Assembly (NCBI RefSeq): GCF_000312425.1
Contig: NZ_HE997181.1
Coordinates: 4,778,045-4,842,044, forward strand
DNA from: Reyranella massiliensis 521
GTDB lineage: Bacteria > Pseudomonadota > Alphaproteobacteria > Reyranellales > Reyranellaceae
Length of the DNA: 64,000 nucleotides
Direction of reading: 5' to 3'
The position numbers were made by a program, and so were the translations under genes. Shown piece by piece: positions 44,250 through 52,969 of this stretch (the stretch's first letter is position 1; every line of letters starts with the position of its first letter). Under the pieces are notes generated by a model. The model saw nothing but the letters and a program-made list of their open reading frames with translations, was not told where the DNA came from and did not search any database.

Positions 44250-45113
44250 TTGACGCCTCTCCACGTCGCTGCGGCCCTCCTCATCGTGGCGATGTGGGGG
44301 CTGAACTTCACGGTCATCCGCTTCGGCCTCGACGAGTTCACACCCTTTACGTTCGCGACCTGGCGCTTCGTGCTGGGCGCGCTGCCGATCCTGTTCGTCC
44401 CGAAGCCCGCGATCTCCTGGGGCACCCTGGCCGGGATCGGCGGCTTCATGTTCACCGGCCAGTTCGTCTTCCTGTTCTTCGCCATGGAAGCAGGTCTGCC
44501 GCCCGGCCTCGCCTCCGTGCTGGTGCAGATGCAGGGACCGCTCACGGTCGTGCTGGCTGCCCTCTTCCTGCGCGAGCACGCGACGCGCGGCCAGTGGCTG
44601 GGGCTTGCCATCGCGGTCGCGGGCATCGCGCTGATCGCCCGGACGGTCGAGGGTTCGGCCAGTCTCTTCGCCATCGGGCTTGCGCTGCTGTCGGCGCTCA
44701 CCTGGGCAACCGGCAATCTTTTCTTTCGCTCGGCCCGCGGCGTGTCGATGTTCGCGGTGACGGTCTGGGCAAGCGTCCTGCCGCCCCTGCCACTCGGTAT
44801 TGCCGCCCTGGTGATCGACGGGCCGACGGCGCTGCTCTCGCCGCTGCTGGCGCCGACCTGGCGCGGCTGGTTCGTGCTTTTCTATACGGTCGTGCCGGCG
44901 ATGTGGCTGGGTTACCTGATCTGGGGCACGCTGCTGCGCACTTATCCCGCCGCGAAGATCGGCCCCGTATCGCTCCTCGTGCCCTGTGCCGCGCTGACCT
45001 TCGCCGCCCTGCTGGTCGGCGAGCCGGTGGGAGGCGTGCGTCTGCTGGGCATTATCGTCGTGTTGGGCGGCGTGGCGACGGGGGTTTATGCTTCGGCGCG
45101 GCGGATGCGCTGA
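44250..45113 (+). CDS. EamA/DMT-family transporter
   Basis: A 287-residue ten-helix drug/metabolite transporter with two EamA repeats. It starts at TTG 44250 (TPLHVAAALLIVAMWGLNFTVIR, the expected N-terminus), 4 bp after leuD; no ATG fits better. Repeat 1 includes FTFATWRFVLGALPILF and ASVLVQMQGPLTVVLAALFLRE; repeat 2 includes VVPAMWLGYLIWGTLLRTYPAAKIGPVSLLVPC and the C-terminal small helices. This looks like an amino-acid or metabolite exporter of the RhaT/EamA superfamily. The downstream 62 bp overlap the convergent Lrp-type gene. Confidence 0.85.
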   Translation: MTPLHVAAALLIVAMWGLNFTVIRFGLDEFTPFTFATWRFVLGALPILFVPKPAISWGTLAGIGGFMFTGQFVFLFFAMEAGLPPGLASVLVQMQGPLTVVLAALFLREHATRGQWLGLAIAVAGIALIARTVEGSASLFAIGLALLSALTWATGNLFFRSARGVSMFAVTVWASVLPPLPLGIAALVIDGPTALLSPLLAPTWRGWFVLFYTVVPAMWLGYLIWGTLLRTYPAAKIGPVSLLVPCAALTFAALLVGEPVGGVRLLGIIVVLGGVATGVYASARRMR

Positions 45114-45594
45114 AGACCACCGGCGGCACCGCGCGGCTGACCACCTCGCGCAAGGCAAAGCTCGATTCGATGCGGGCAACGCGCGGCAGCCGCGACAGCT
45201 CGGTGCGATGGATATGTTCGAAATCCTCGATGTCGCGCGCCAGCACGGTAACGATGTAGTCGTCGCTGCCCGACATCAGGAAACAGCGCACGACCGACGG
45301 GCAATCGATGACGCCCGCCTCGAATGCCTTGAGGGCGTCGTCGCTCTGGCTTTCCAGCGTGATCCTGACAATCACCGTGACCGCAAGACCAAACCGACCA
45401 AGGTCGAGCACCGCCTGATAGCCCCGAATGATCCCATCCTCTTCCAGCGCCCGCTGTCGACGGGCGATCGCCGTGCTCGACAGACCGATGCGGGCGGAAA
45501 GATCGACTTGGCTTACGCGCGCGTTGGCCGTCAGTTCCGACAGGATGAGGCCGTCGACCCGGTCCATGTCGACTCGTTTTGAATTCTGCGCCAT
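45052..45594 (-). CDS. Lrp/AsnC-family regulator, likely controls alanine dehydrogenase
   Basis: A 180-residue regulator from ATG 45594, with AGGAGG four bases upstream; longer in-frame starts are rejected for lack of this site. HTH: MDRVDGLILSELTANARVSQVDLSARIGLSSTAIARRQRALEEDG. The effector (RAM) domain includes VIVRITLESQSDDALKAFEAG and CFLMSGSDDYIVTVLARDIEDFEHIH. A short C-terminal tail rich in Pro/Lys extends beyond the family and overlaps the end of the EamA gene. It diverges from ald with 113 bp between starts, the usual setup of AldR/BkdR-type activators of alanine dehydrogenase. Confidence 0.92.
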   Translation of the reverse strand: MAQNSKRVDMDRVDGLILSELTANARVSQVDLSARIGLSSTAIARRQRALEEDGIIRGYQAVLDLGRFGLAVTVIVRITLESQSDDALKAFEAGVIDCPSVVRCFLMSGSDDYIVTVLARDIEDFEHIHRTELSRLPRVARIESSFALREVVSRAVPPVVFSASAAPKHKPPSPRRPTRR

Positions 45595-45707
45595 TTGCCT
45601 CCTGGCCGCGGATATCTGGTGTAATCCTATCATTTCACCGCCAGATTGCAGAAACTCAAACCAGAGCCCTTGATAAATTGGCACACTGACACAGAAGGAC
45701 CCATTCG
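45595..45707. promoter_or_regulatory. Divergent Lrp/ald promoter region
   Basis: The 113 bp between the two starts is less G+C-rich than flanking genes and is where the Lrp protein should bind. I see weakly symmetric A/T patches (for example around TGGTGTAATCCTATCATT) but no clear Lrp consensus or -10/-35 pair. The call rests on position. Confidence 0.5.
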
Positions 45708-46823
45708 ATGCGCGTCGGAGTGCCGAAGGAGATCAAAACGCATGAATATCGCGTCGGGCTGACGCCCGGCGCGGTCAGAGAATATGTCCATGCGGGCCAC
45801 GAGGTGGTCGTGGAGACGACGGCCGGTTCCGGCATCGGCGCCGACGACGAAGTCTACCGCAGGGCCGGCGCCACGATCGCCGGCACGGCCGCTGAGGTCT
45901 TCGCCGCCGCCGACATGATCGTGAAGGTGAAGGAACCGCAACCCAACGAATGGGTCCGCCTGCGGCCGGGCCAGATCCTGTTCACCTACCTGCATTTGGC
46001 CGCGGACCCTGAACAGGCACGCGGCCTTCTTGCGTCGGGCTGCACGGCTATCGCCTATGAAACCGTGACCGACGCCCATGGCGGCCTGCCACTGCTGGCG
46101 CCGATGAGCGAGGTCGCCGGCCGACTCTCCATCGAAGCCGCCGGCAATGCGCTGCAACGTCACCGAGGCGGACGCGGGCTCTTGCTGGGCGGCGTGCCCG
46201 GCGTGGCGCCAGCCAAGGTCGTGGTACTGGGCGGCGGCGTGGTCGGCACCCATGCCGCCCGCATGGCCGCGGGCCTCGGCGCCGATGTTTCCGTCCTCGA
46301 CCGCTCGCTGCCGCGCCTGCGCGAGCTGGACGAGCTGTTCGAGGGCCGCGTGCGCACCCGCTATTCGACTCTCGAAGCCGTCGAGGCCGAAGTGTTCTCG
46401 GCCGATGTCGTGATCGGCGCCGTGCTGATCGCCGGCGCCAGCGCGCCGAAGCTGGTGACGCGGGCGATGCTGAAGTCGATGAAGCGCGGCGCGGTGATCG
46501 TCGACGTGGCCATCGACCAGGGCGGCTGCTTCGAGACCTCGCATCCGACGACCCACGCCGCTCCGACGTTCGAGGTCGATGGCGTGATCCACTACTGCGT
46601 CGCCAACATGCCCGGCGCCGTACCTCTGACGTCGAGCGAGGCGCTGAACAACGCCACGCTGCCCTTCGGCCTCGCCCTGGCACGCAAGGGCCTCGCTGCG
46701 GTCGCCGAGAATCCGCATCTCCGCGCCGGCCTCAACATCCATCGCGGCCGCTTCACGCACAGGGCGGCGGCCGAGAGTCTCGGCCTGCCCTTCTCGCCGG
46801 CGGACGAAGCAATCGCGGCGTAG
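45708..46823 (+). CDS. ald: Alanine dehydrogenase
   Basis: A 371-residue NAD-dependent enzyme interconverting L-alanine and pyruvate plus ammonia. Motifs: MRVGVPKEIKTHEYRVGLTPGAV (substrate-binding N-terminus with the catalytic Lys region), FTYLHLAADPEQA, the NAD fold VVVLGGGVVGTHAARMAAGLGADV and HYCVANMPGAVPLTSSEALNNATLPF. The usual Asp and His catalytic residues appear intact. It is divergently paired with the Lrp regulator, a common and usually alanine-inducible configuration. GGACC upstream is a weak ribosome site. Confidence 0.95.
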   Translation: MRVGVPKEIKTHEYRVGLTPGAVREYVHAGHEVVVETTAGSGIGADDEVYRRAGATIAGTAAEVFAAADMIVKVKEPQPNEWVRLRPGQILFTYLHLAADPEQARGLLASGCTAIAYETVTDAHGGLPLLAPMSEVAGRLSIEAAGNALQRHRGGRGLLLGGVPGVAPAKVVVLGGGVVGTHAARMAAGLGADVSVLDRSLPRLRELDELFEGRVRTRYSTLEAVEAEVFSADVVIGAVLIAGASAPKLVTRAMLKSMKRGAVIVDVAIDQGGCFETSHPTTHAAPTFEVDGVIHYCVANMPGAVPLTSSEALNNATLPFGLALARKGLAAVAENPHLRAGLNIHRGRFTHRAAAESLGLPFSPADEAIAA

Positions 46824-46882
46824 TCCTCTTCCTCCCCCGCGCTTCGCGAGAGGGAGGAGGCTCTATATCAGGGCAGCAATCC

Positions 46883-46962
46883 CTGTCGTCCTGAGCGTAA
46901 GCGAAGGACCTCATCGCCGCTTGCCACCGGCATGAGATCCTTCGCTGCGCTCAGAATGACAG
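46883..46962. repeat. Palindromic repeat element with 31-32-nt arms
   Basis: Two near-complementary arms, 46883-46914 and 46932-46962, match over almost their whole length (cores GAGCG-TAAGCGAAGGACCTC and its partner GAGATCCTTCGCTGCGCTC), separated by about 17 bp. Elements with the pattern CTGAGCGnAGCGAAGGAnCTC are dispersed in many alpha- and other Proteobacterial genomes. It lies between ald and the M20 gene and can form a bidirectional terminator-like hairpin. A smaller hairpin (CCTCCC...GGGAGG) is just upstream. Confidence 0.8.
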
Positions 46963-46975
46963 AAAAGGCCCTCCG

Positions 46976-48259
46976 CTAAGCCTTCTGCAGGCCGCACCAC
47001 TCGGCGATGAACAGGGCCGTCGCCTGGGTGATCTTGCGCACCGATTCCAGATTCACGCGTTCGTCGAAGCCGTGGATGTCGTCGGACTGCGGGCCGTAGA
47101 CCAGGGCGGGGATGCCGGCATAGAGGCCGAAGAAGCGGTTGTCGGCCGTGCCGGTCGAGGTCTTGTCCTCCAGTGCCGCGCCGAACACCGTCTTGTGCGC
47201 CTCTGCCAGCACGTCGCGCACCTGCTCGTGGCCCTTCAGCACGAAAGGCTCGGCCTGGAAGCCCTCCCAGGTCACGCTCGGCGGGTTGTTGCCGAGGAAC
47301 GGATCGTTGGCCGCGGCATGGCGGATCAGGTCCTCGATCTCCTGCCGGCACTCCTTGAGGTTCTGGGACGGCAGCACGCCCACGCGCATGTCGAAGGTGC
47401 ACCAGGCCGGCACCGAGCTCGCCCAGTCGCCACCCGCGATCTTGCCGACGTTGAAGTTGACCGGGTGATGGTGGTCGCAGAAGTGCTTGTCATGCGCCTT
47501 CCTGGCGTTCCACTTCTTCTCCAGCTCGCGCAGCTGCTGGATCAGGCGGAACGCCGATTCGATGGCGTTGGAACCGGCATCGGCCTTGTAGACGTGCACC
47601 GGATGGCCGGTGACCTTGACCTGGAACCACATCACGCCAACCTGCGCGATGGTGAGCACGCCCGACGAGGGTTCGGGGATCAACGCGGCGTCGGCGCGGT
47701 AGCCGCGCTGCAGGCAGGCCAGTGCGCCGTTGCCGGTGCATTCCTCCTCGACCACCGACTGCTGGTAGACGTCGGCCGCCGGCTGCCAGCCCAGAGCCTT
47801 CAGCGCGCGCAAAGCAAAGACGTTGAGGATCAGGCCCGCCTTCATGTCGCCCGAACCGCGGCCGTACAGCCAGCCGTCCTTCACCGCGGGCTCGAAGGGA
47901 TTGCGGCTCCACATCTCGTGCGGCCCCTCGGGCACCACGTCGATATGGCCGTTGAGGATCAGCGAGCGGCCCTTGGGCGAAGACGGCCGCCAGGCGCCGA
48001 CCACGTTCCACGCATCGTCGTAATCCTGGCTGTGCGGCGAGTAGCCCGGCAGGTGCTTGAGATCATCGATCTTGATCTGCCAGCGGTCTATGCCGAGCCC
48101 GTCTTCCTTAAACAGGCGCGCCATCATGTCCTGCGCCGGCGCCTCGCGAAACCGCGTCGACGGGATCTTCACCAGATCGGCCAGCACTTTGGTCTGATCG
48201 TCGAACCGACGATCGACCTCGTTCATGATCTTCGTCTTCACGGCAGCATCGAGCATCAC
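46976..48259 (-). CDS. M20-family metallopeptidase (ArgE/DapE/ACY1-type deacylase)
   Basis: A 427-residue cytosolic dizinc hydrolase. Zinc ligands and catalytic residues: LILNGHIDVVPEGP (His, Asp), LYGRGSGDMKAGL (bridging Asp), VVEEECTGNGALA (general-base Glu and Glu ligand), and a C-terminal His in YGPQSDDIHGFDERV. The dimerisation domain is between about residues 215 and 330. It belongs near acetylornithine deacetylase/succinyl-DAP desuccinylase-like proteins that cleave N-acyl amino acids. It lies 20 bp downstream of the DHA2 transporter gene on the same strand and could be linked to it. Confidence 0.92.
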   Translation of the reverse strand: MMLDAAVKTKIMNEVDRRFDDQTKVLADLVKIPSTRFREAPAQDMMARLFKEDGLGIDRWQIKIDDLKHLPGYSPHSQDYDDAWNVVGAWRPSSPKGRSLILNGHIDVVPEGPHEMWSRNPFEPAVKDGWLYGRGSGDMKAGLILNVFALRALKALGWQPAADVYQQSVVEEECTGNGALACLQRGYRADAALIPEPSSGVLTIAQVGVMWFQVKVTGHPVHVYKADAGSNAIESAFRLIQQLRELEKKWNARKAHDKHFCDHHHPVNFNVGKIAGGDWASSVPAWCTFDMRVGVLPSQNLKECRQEIEDLIRHAAANDPFLGNNPPSVTWEGFQAEPFVLKGHEQVRDVLAEAHKTVFGAALEDKTSTGTADNRFFGLYAGIPALVYGPQSDDIHGFDERVNLESVRKITQATALFIAEWCGLQKA

Positions 48260-48279
48260 TCAACTCCAGAAACGAGCCC

Positions 48280-49863
48280 TCAGTTCCAAGCCAGCTTGCG
48301 CGCACGCCGTTGCGAGCGCGACAGCATGGCCGCCGGGACGAGAGCGACGAGGGCCACGACACCTACAATGATGAAGGTATCGGAGAATGCCAACATCTGG
48401 GCTTTGCCGTGCACGATGGCGCCAAGATATTCCAGCGCACCGGCCTTCTGCTGTTGGAAGGGCAGGCCGCTCTTCTGCATCAGCTTCTCAAGCTGGGTAA
48501 GGAGATGTTCGGTGGTGCGGTTGCCCCAATCCTGCGTGCCGGTCAGCGCGTCGGCGTGGAAGCGGGTGCGGACCTCGAAGAAGGCCACCATCAGGTTGAT
48601 GCCGAAGGCGCCGCCGAGCTGCCGCATGAAGTTGGCGACGCCGGCACCCTGCCGCACCTTGTCGGCCGGCAGCGCCTTCAGCGAGGAGGCGTTGAGGCTG
48701 GGGTTGATGAAGCCCAGCCCCAGGCGCGAGACCATCACCATGGCGACCAGCGTCCAGAAGGTGGTGTCGATGTCGGCCGCTGCCATCCAGACGAAGCCCA
48801 GGGAGAAGAGCAGCAGCCCACCGATGATCATGGTCGAGGCGGGCATGGCGTCCGACAGGCGGCCGGCCAGCGGAAAGATGAAGGCCAGCATGATGCCGGC
48901 CGGCATCATCATCAGGCCCGCCAGCAGGGGCGTGAAGCCGATGATGGTCTGGACGAACACCGGCACGATGTAGGTCGAGCCCATCATGCCGGCGCCGAAG
49001 ATGAAGGCGATCAGCGCCGCCGCCGAGAACTCGACGTTGCCAAAGATTCGCACGTCGAGCAGCGCGCGCGGCGTGTAGAGCTCCCAGGCGACGAAGGCCA
49101 CCGTCGCCACGGCGCCGCCGACCAGACGCAGGACGATCGCGTCGGAAGCCCAGCCCTCGCGCTGGCCGTCGGCAATGCCGGTCATCAGCCCGAACAGCGC
49201 CAGGCACAGCAGAACGAAGCCCAGCCAGTCGAACGGCGGGATGACCCGCGGGATCGGTCGCGTCGGCATGAAGACCAGCCCCATGACGGCGGCGATCACG
49301 CAGAAGGGCAGCGAGATGAAGAAGACGTAGCGCCAGGAAAAGTATTCGATCATCAGGCCGCCCAGGGTCGGGCCGATGGCCGGTGCGAAGACGACGCCGA
49401 GGCCGAACACGCCCATCGCCATGCCACGGCGGTCCGCGGGAAAGACCGTGAAGATCGTGGCCATGACCAGAGGCTGCGCCACCCCGGCGCTGAAGCCTTG
49501 GAGAACACGGGCGAAGATCAGCGCATCCTCGGTCGGCGCGCTGCCGCCCATCACGGCGCCCAGCGAAAAAAAGAAGAGCGCACCGACAAAAGTGCGGCGT
49601 TCGCCCAGCACGCCGGTCAGCCAGGCGTTGATCAGCATGCCGGCGGTCATCGTCGCCATGTAGGCCGACGACATCCACTGCGCCTTGTCCTGGCCGATGC
49701 CGAAGGCGCCCATGACGTCGGGCACCGCCACGTTGACCGTGGTCATCGCCAGCACCATCGAGACGACGCCGACCATGCCGGTGACGGTGACCAGCCAGCG
49801 ATAGGCCGGCCCGTAACGTTCCGAGAGCGCCGCCGCCGTCTGGAGGGGGCTATCGGATGTCAA
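48280..49863 (-). CDS. DHA2-family MFS multidrug efflux transporter (EmrB-like)
   Basis: A 527-residue, 14-helix major facilitator. Motif C-like GLGVVFAPAIGPTLGG and MSSAYMATMTAGMLINAWLTGVLGERRTF (motif A/D) mark the drug:H+ antiporter-2 group. It would expel hydrophobic toxins through a complex with the HlyD-type adaptor encoded immediately upstream, whose stop overlaps its start by 14 bp. An M20 gene follows 20 bp later. The substrates are unknown. Confidence 0.93.
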   Translation of the reverse strand: MTSDSPLQTAAALSERYGPAYRWLVTVTGMVGVVSMVLAMTTVNVAVPDVMGAFGIGQDKAQWMSSAYMATMTAGMLINAWLTGVLGERRTFVGALFFFSLGAVMGGSAPTEDALIFARVLQGFSAGVAQPLVMATIFTVFPADRRGMAMGVFGLGVVFAPAIGPTLGGLMIEYFSWRYVFFISLPFCVIAAVMGLVFMPTRPIPRVIPPFDWLGFVLLCLALFGLMTGIADGQREGWASDAIVLRLVGGAVATVAFVAWELYTPRALLDVRIFGNVEFSAAALIAFIFGAGMMGSTYIVPVFVQTIIGFTPLLAGLMMMPAGIMLAFIFPLAGRLSDAMPASTMIIGGLLLFSLGFVWMAAADIDTTFWTLVAMVMVSRLGLGFINPSLNASSLKALPADKVRQGAGVANFMRQLGGAFGINLMVAFFEVRTRFHADALTGTQDWGNRTTEHLLTQLEKLMQKSGLPFQQQKAGALEYLGAIVHGKAQMLAFSDTFIIVGVVALVALVPAAMLSRSQRRARKLAWN

Positions 49864-51052
49864 TTTCGACTTCGACCATCATGCCGGGCGTCAGTGGCTT
49901 CGGCATCTTGACCATGTCGACCTTGACCGGGACACGCTGGGTGATCTTGGTGAAATTGCCCGAGGGATTGGGCGTCGGCAGCAGGGCGAAGCGGGCCGTC
50001 GTGGCGCTGCCGATGCGCGCGACCTTGCCCTCGAAAGTGTCGCTGGGATAGGCGTCGACCGAGACGCGTACATACTGGCCGAGCTTCAATTTGCCGACCT
50101 GCGTCTCCTTGATGTTGGCCTCGACCCAGACCTCGTCGGGATTGTGCAGCAGCAGAATGCGCTGGCCCGAGGCGACGTATTCGCCCGGCAGCACGAAGGT
50201 GCGGTCGATCACGGCCGGCACCGGGCTCTTGATGGTGCGATCCTCGACATCGACGAGCTGCTGGGAAAGCTGCGCTTCGAGGTTGGCCTCCTGATGGGCA
50301 AGCGCGGCGATCTGGGCGTCGATGACGCCGAGCTTGTAGCTCTCGCTCTTGGCTTCCTCGAGGCTGCCCGTCGCCTGCTCGTGCTCGGCCTGGAGCTGCT
50401 GGATCTGGCTTTCGAGCTTCGACACCGCCGCCTGCGACACTTGAAGCTGGCGCTCGTTGATGACGCGGCTGCTGAACAGGGTGGTGCTGCGCTCCAGCTC
50501 CAGGCGGGCCAGGTCGAGATCCGACCGCAGCGCCGCCAGAGCCTTCTCGCGCACCACCACAGCCGACGTGCGCGTGCGGGTGAGGGCATCCATCTGGCTC
50601 TCGCTCAGGCGCCATTCGGCCCGCAGCTTGGCGCGTTCGGCCTGAACCTCCTGAACCTGCGACTGCAGCGCGCCGACCCGAAGCTTGGCGACCCTGTCGT
50701 CGATCTTGACCAGGACCTGACCGGCTTCGACCATCATGCCCTCGCGCACCGCAAGATCGGTCACCCAGCCGTCGGCGCGGCTCGATATCGTCACCACGTC
50801 GGCCGTGACGCGCGCGTCGTACTCGTAGACGTGGGTCAGCCGCAGATGCAGTTCGCGGCCGCCATAGACGAGAGCAATACCGAGCAGCGCGGCAATGCCC
50901 AGCGAGCGGGGCCGCAGCAGGGCGCGCACGATGCCTGCGCGTCTCCCTGCACTGACGCGTGGCAGGATGCCGACCGGGGGCACGGCACGGGGAACTTGCG
51001 AAGCGGGCTGAGGCGTCGACTTGGCGTCGGGCGGCGATACCGATTGATCCAC
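49850..51052 (-). CDS. HlyD/EmrA-like membrane fusion protein
   Basis: A 400-residue adaptor: cytoplasmic N-terminus rich in Pro, a single transmembrane helix (LGIAALLGIALVYGG, about residues 50-65), lipoyl half with ADGWVTDLAVREGMMVEAGQVL, a long coiled-coil hairpin (about residues 125-260, many Gln/Glu/Ala), second lipoyl half with SPVPAVIDRTFVLPGEYV, and a C-terminal beta domain ending VEVEIDIR. It pairs with the DHA2 transporter encoded downstream (14-bp overlap) to bridge to an outer-membrane channel. An 8-bp inverted repeat just upstream may be its operator. Confidence 0.92.
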   Translation of the reverse strand: MDQSVSPPDAKSTPQPASQVPRAVPPVGILPRVSAGRRAGIVRALLRPRSLGIAALLGIALVYGGRELHLRLTHVYEYDARVTADVVTISSRADGWVTDLAVREGMMVEAGQVLVKIDDRVAKLRVGALQSQVQEVQAERAKLRAEWRLSESQMDALTRTRTSAVVVREKALAALRSDLDLARLELERSTTLFSSRVINERQLQVSQAAVSKLESQIQQLQAEHEQATGSLEEAKSESYKLGVIDAQIAALAHQEANLEAQLSQQLVDVEDRTIKSPVPAVIDRTFVLPGEYVASGQRILLLHNPDEVWVEANIKETQVGKLKLGQYVRVSVDAYPSDTFEGKVARIGSATTARFALLPTPNPSGNFTKITQRVPVKVDMVKMPKPLTPGMMVEVEIDIR

Positions 51053-51087
51053 GACGCTACTCCGCCGTCCCCAATCGAGATGCGCTG

Positions 51088-51120
51088 TCAGCCTTTGTCA
51101 TAAAAAAAGAATAAGGCTGA
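51088..51120. promoter_or_regulatory. Inverted repeat upstream of emrA-like gene
   Basis: TCAGCCTT (51088-51095) and AAGGCTGA (51113-51120) are perfect inverted arms around an A/T-rich 17-bp centre with a run of A. It lies 36 bp upstream of the adaptor start. It could be an operator for a repressor of the efflux pair or a promoter-proximal hairpin. Confidence 0.45.
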
Positions 51121-51319
51121 AACATTCGGCGGGCCATCGTTCTTCAACCTGAAAGCCGCCTTGCAGCACCGCGCCGATTGCATGCCAAGCCGCGCATCCA
51201 TGCCGCCGTTTCGCTCTCTGGCCACGGCCGCTTGCCAAATCGGCCGGCCCGACTGACCTTTCTTCCGAGGCCACCGATACGCCGCTCGCACAGCAAAAAT
51301 TCAACCCGGGGATGCCACC

Positions 51320-52969
51320 ATGCCTGATGCCTCCCAGAGTCCTGCCCGCCCTGCCCGGCAGCTCGACGTCGCCATCGTCGGCGGCGGACTGGCCGGTCTC
51401 TATGCCATCCATCGCCTGCGCGGCCTCGGCCTGAAGGTCCGGGCCTACGAGGCGGGCTCAGGGATTGGCGGAACCTGGTTCTGGAACCGTTATCCCGGCG
51501 CCCGCTGCGACGTCGAAAGCCTGGAATACTCCTACAGCTTCTCCAACGAGCTGCAGCAGGAGTGGAAGTGGCCGGAGCGCTATGGAACCCAGCCCGAGAT
51601 CCTAAAGTACATCAACCATGTCGCCGACCGTTTCGACCTGCGCCGCGACGTACAACTCAACACGCGCATCAAGGCGGCGACCTTCGACAGCAAGGCCAAC
51701 GAATGGACCCTGCGTACCGAAAGTGGTGAGGAGATCCGCGCACGTTATTGCGTGATGGCCGCGGGCAACCTCTCGACGCCGCGAGTGCCGGACTTCAAGG
51801 GTATCCAGAGATTCAAGGGCAAGTGGTACCATTCGGGCCTGTGGCCTCACGAAGGCGTCGACTTCACCGGCTTGCGCGTCGGCGTGATCGGCACGGGTTC
51901 ATCGGGTGTGCAGATGATCCCGATCATCGCCAGCCAGGCCAAGCACTTGCACGTATTCCAACGCACCGCCAATTTCAGCCTGCCGGCGCGCAACGGACCG
52001 ATGGAACCGGAACGCGAACGCCGCCACAAGGCCGAGTATCCGGCCCGCCGCGCCGCGGCCGCGGAAACACCCTTCGCCATCGCCGGCCATCCCAAGCCCA
52101 CCAAGTCGGCGCTCGACGTGCCGGCCGACGAACGCAACAGGGCCTACGAGTCCAAGTGGCAGGAGGGTGGCAGCATCAGCTACCTCTATTCCTATACCGA
52201 CCTGCTGGTGAACAAGGAGTCGAACGACACGGCTTCGGAATTCGTGCGCAACAAGATCCGCGACACGGTGAAGGACCAGAAGACCGCCGAGCTGCTGGCG
52301 CCCAAGGACCACCCCATCGGCACCAAGCGGCTCTGCCTCGATACGAACTATTACGAGACCTACAATCGCGACAACGTCACCCTGGTCGACGTGCGGAGCG
52401 CACCGATCCAGGAGATCACCGAGACCGGCGTGCGCACCGCGGCGGGCGACTACGAACTCGACGCCATCGTCTTCGCCACGGGCTTCGACGCCATGACCGG
52501 CGCCCTGCGCGAGATCGACATCCGCACGACCGACGGTGCGGTGCTGGCCGATCATTGGGCCGGCGGACCGCTCACCTATCTCGGCCTGATGATCTCGGGC
52601 TTTCCCAACATGTTCGTGATCACCGGCCCCGGCAGCCCCGGCGTGAAGACGCAGATGATCGCGTCCATCGAACAGCATGTCGACTGGATCGCCGATGCCA
52701 TCGACCATCTGCACAAGCACCAGCTCGACCGCATCGCACCCAATGCCGATGCCGAGAGCGAATGGGTGAGCCACGTCAATGCCGTGGCCGACTCGACGCT
52801 CTACCCGCTGGCCAATTCCTGGTACGTGGGTGCCAACATTCCCGGCAAGCCACGCGTCTTCATGCCCTATGTCGGCGGCTTCGACCGCTACAAGAAGCGT
52901 TGCGACGAAGTCGCAGCCGACGGCTATCCGGGCTTTACGCTGTCGCGGCACGAGTCCGTCCTCGCGTGA
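51320..52969 (+). CDS. Baeyer-Villiger-type flavin monooxygenase
   Basis: A 549-residue FAD/NADPH enzyme. The first Rossmann motif is VAIVGGGLAGLYAIHRL (about residues 18-34), the second VGVIGTGSSGVQMIPI (about 185-200), and between them is the type I BVMO fingerprint F-x-G-x3-H-x3-W-P, here FKGKWYHSGLWP (about residues 165-176). GTWFWNRYPGARCDVES is the cyclohexanone-monooxygenase N-terminal pattern. It inserts oxygen into ketones to give esters or lactones. Its stop overlaps the start of the next gene as GTGA, so they are translationally coupled. Confidence 0.95.
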   Translation: MPDASQSPARPARQLDVAIVGGGLAGLYAIHRLRGLGLKVRAYEAGSGIGGTWFWNRYPGARCDVESLEYSYSFSNELQQEWKWPERYGTQPEILKYINHVADRFDLRRDVQLNTRIKAATFDSKANEWTLRTESGEEIRARYCVMAAGNLSTPRVPDFKGIQRFKGKWYHSGLWPHEGVDFTGLRVGVIGTGSSGVQMIPIIASQAKHLHVFQRTANFSLPARNGPMEPERERRHKAEYPARRAAAAETPFAIAGHPKPTKSALDVPADERNRAYESKWQEGGSISYLYSYTDLLVNKESNDTASEFVRNKIRDTVKDQKTAELLAPKDHPIGTKRLCLDTNYYETYNRDNVTLVDVRSAPIQEITETGVRTAAGDYELDAIVFATGFDAMTGALREIDIRTTDGAVLADHWAGGPLTYLGLMISGFPNMFVITGPGSPGVKTQMIASIEQHVDWIADAIDHLHKHQLDRIAPNADAESEWVSHVNAVADSTLYPLANSWYVGANIPGKPRVFMPYVGGFDRYKKRCDEVAADGYPGFTLSRHESVLA

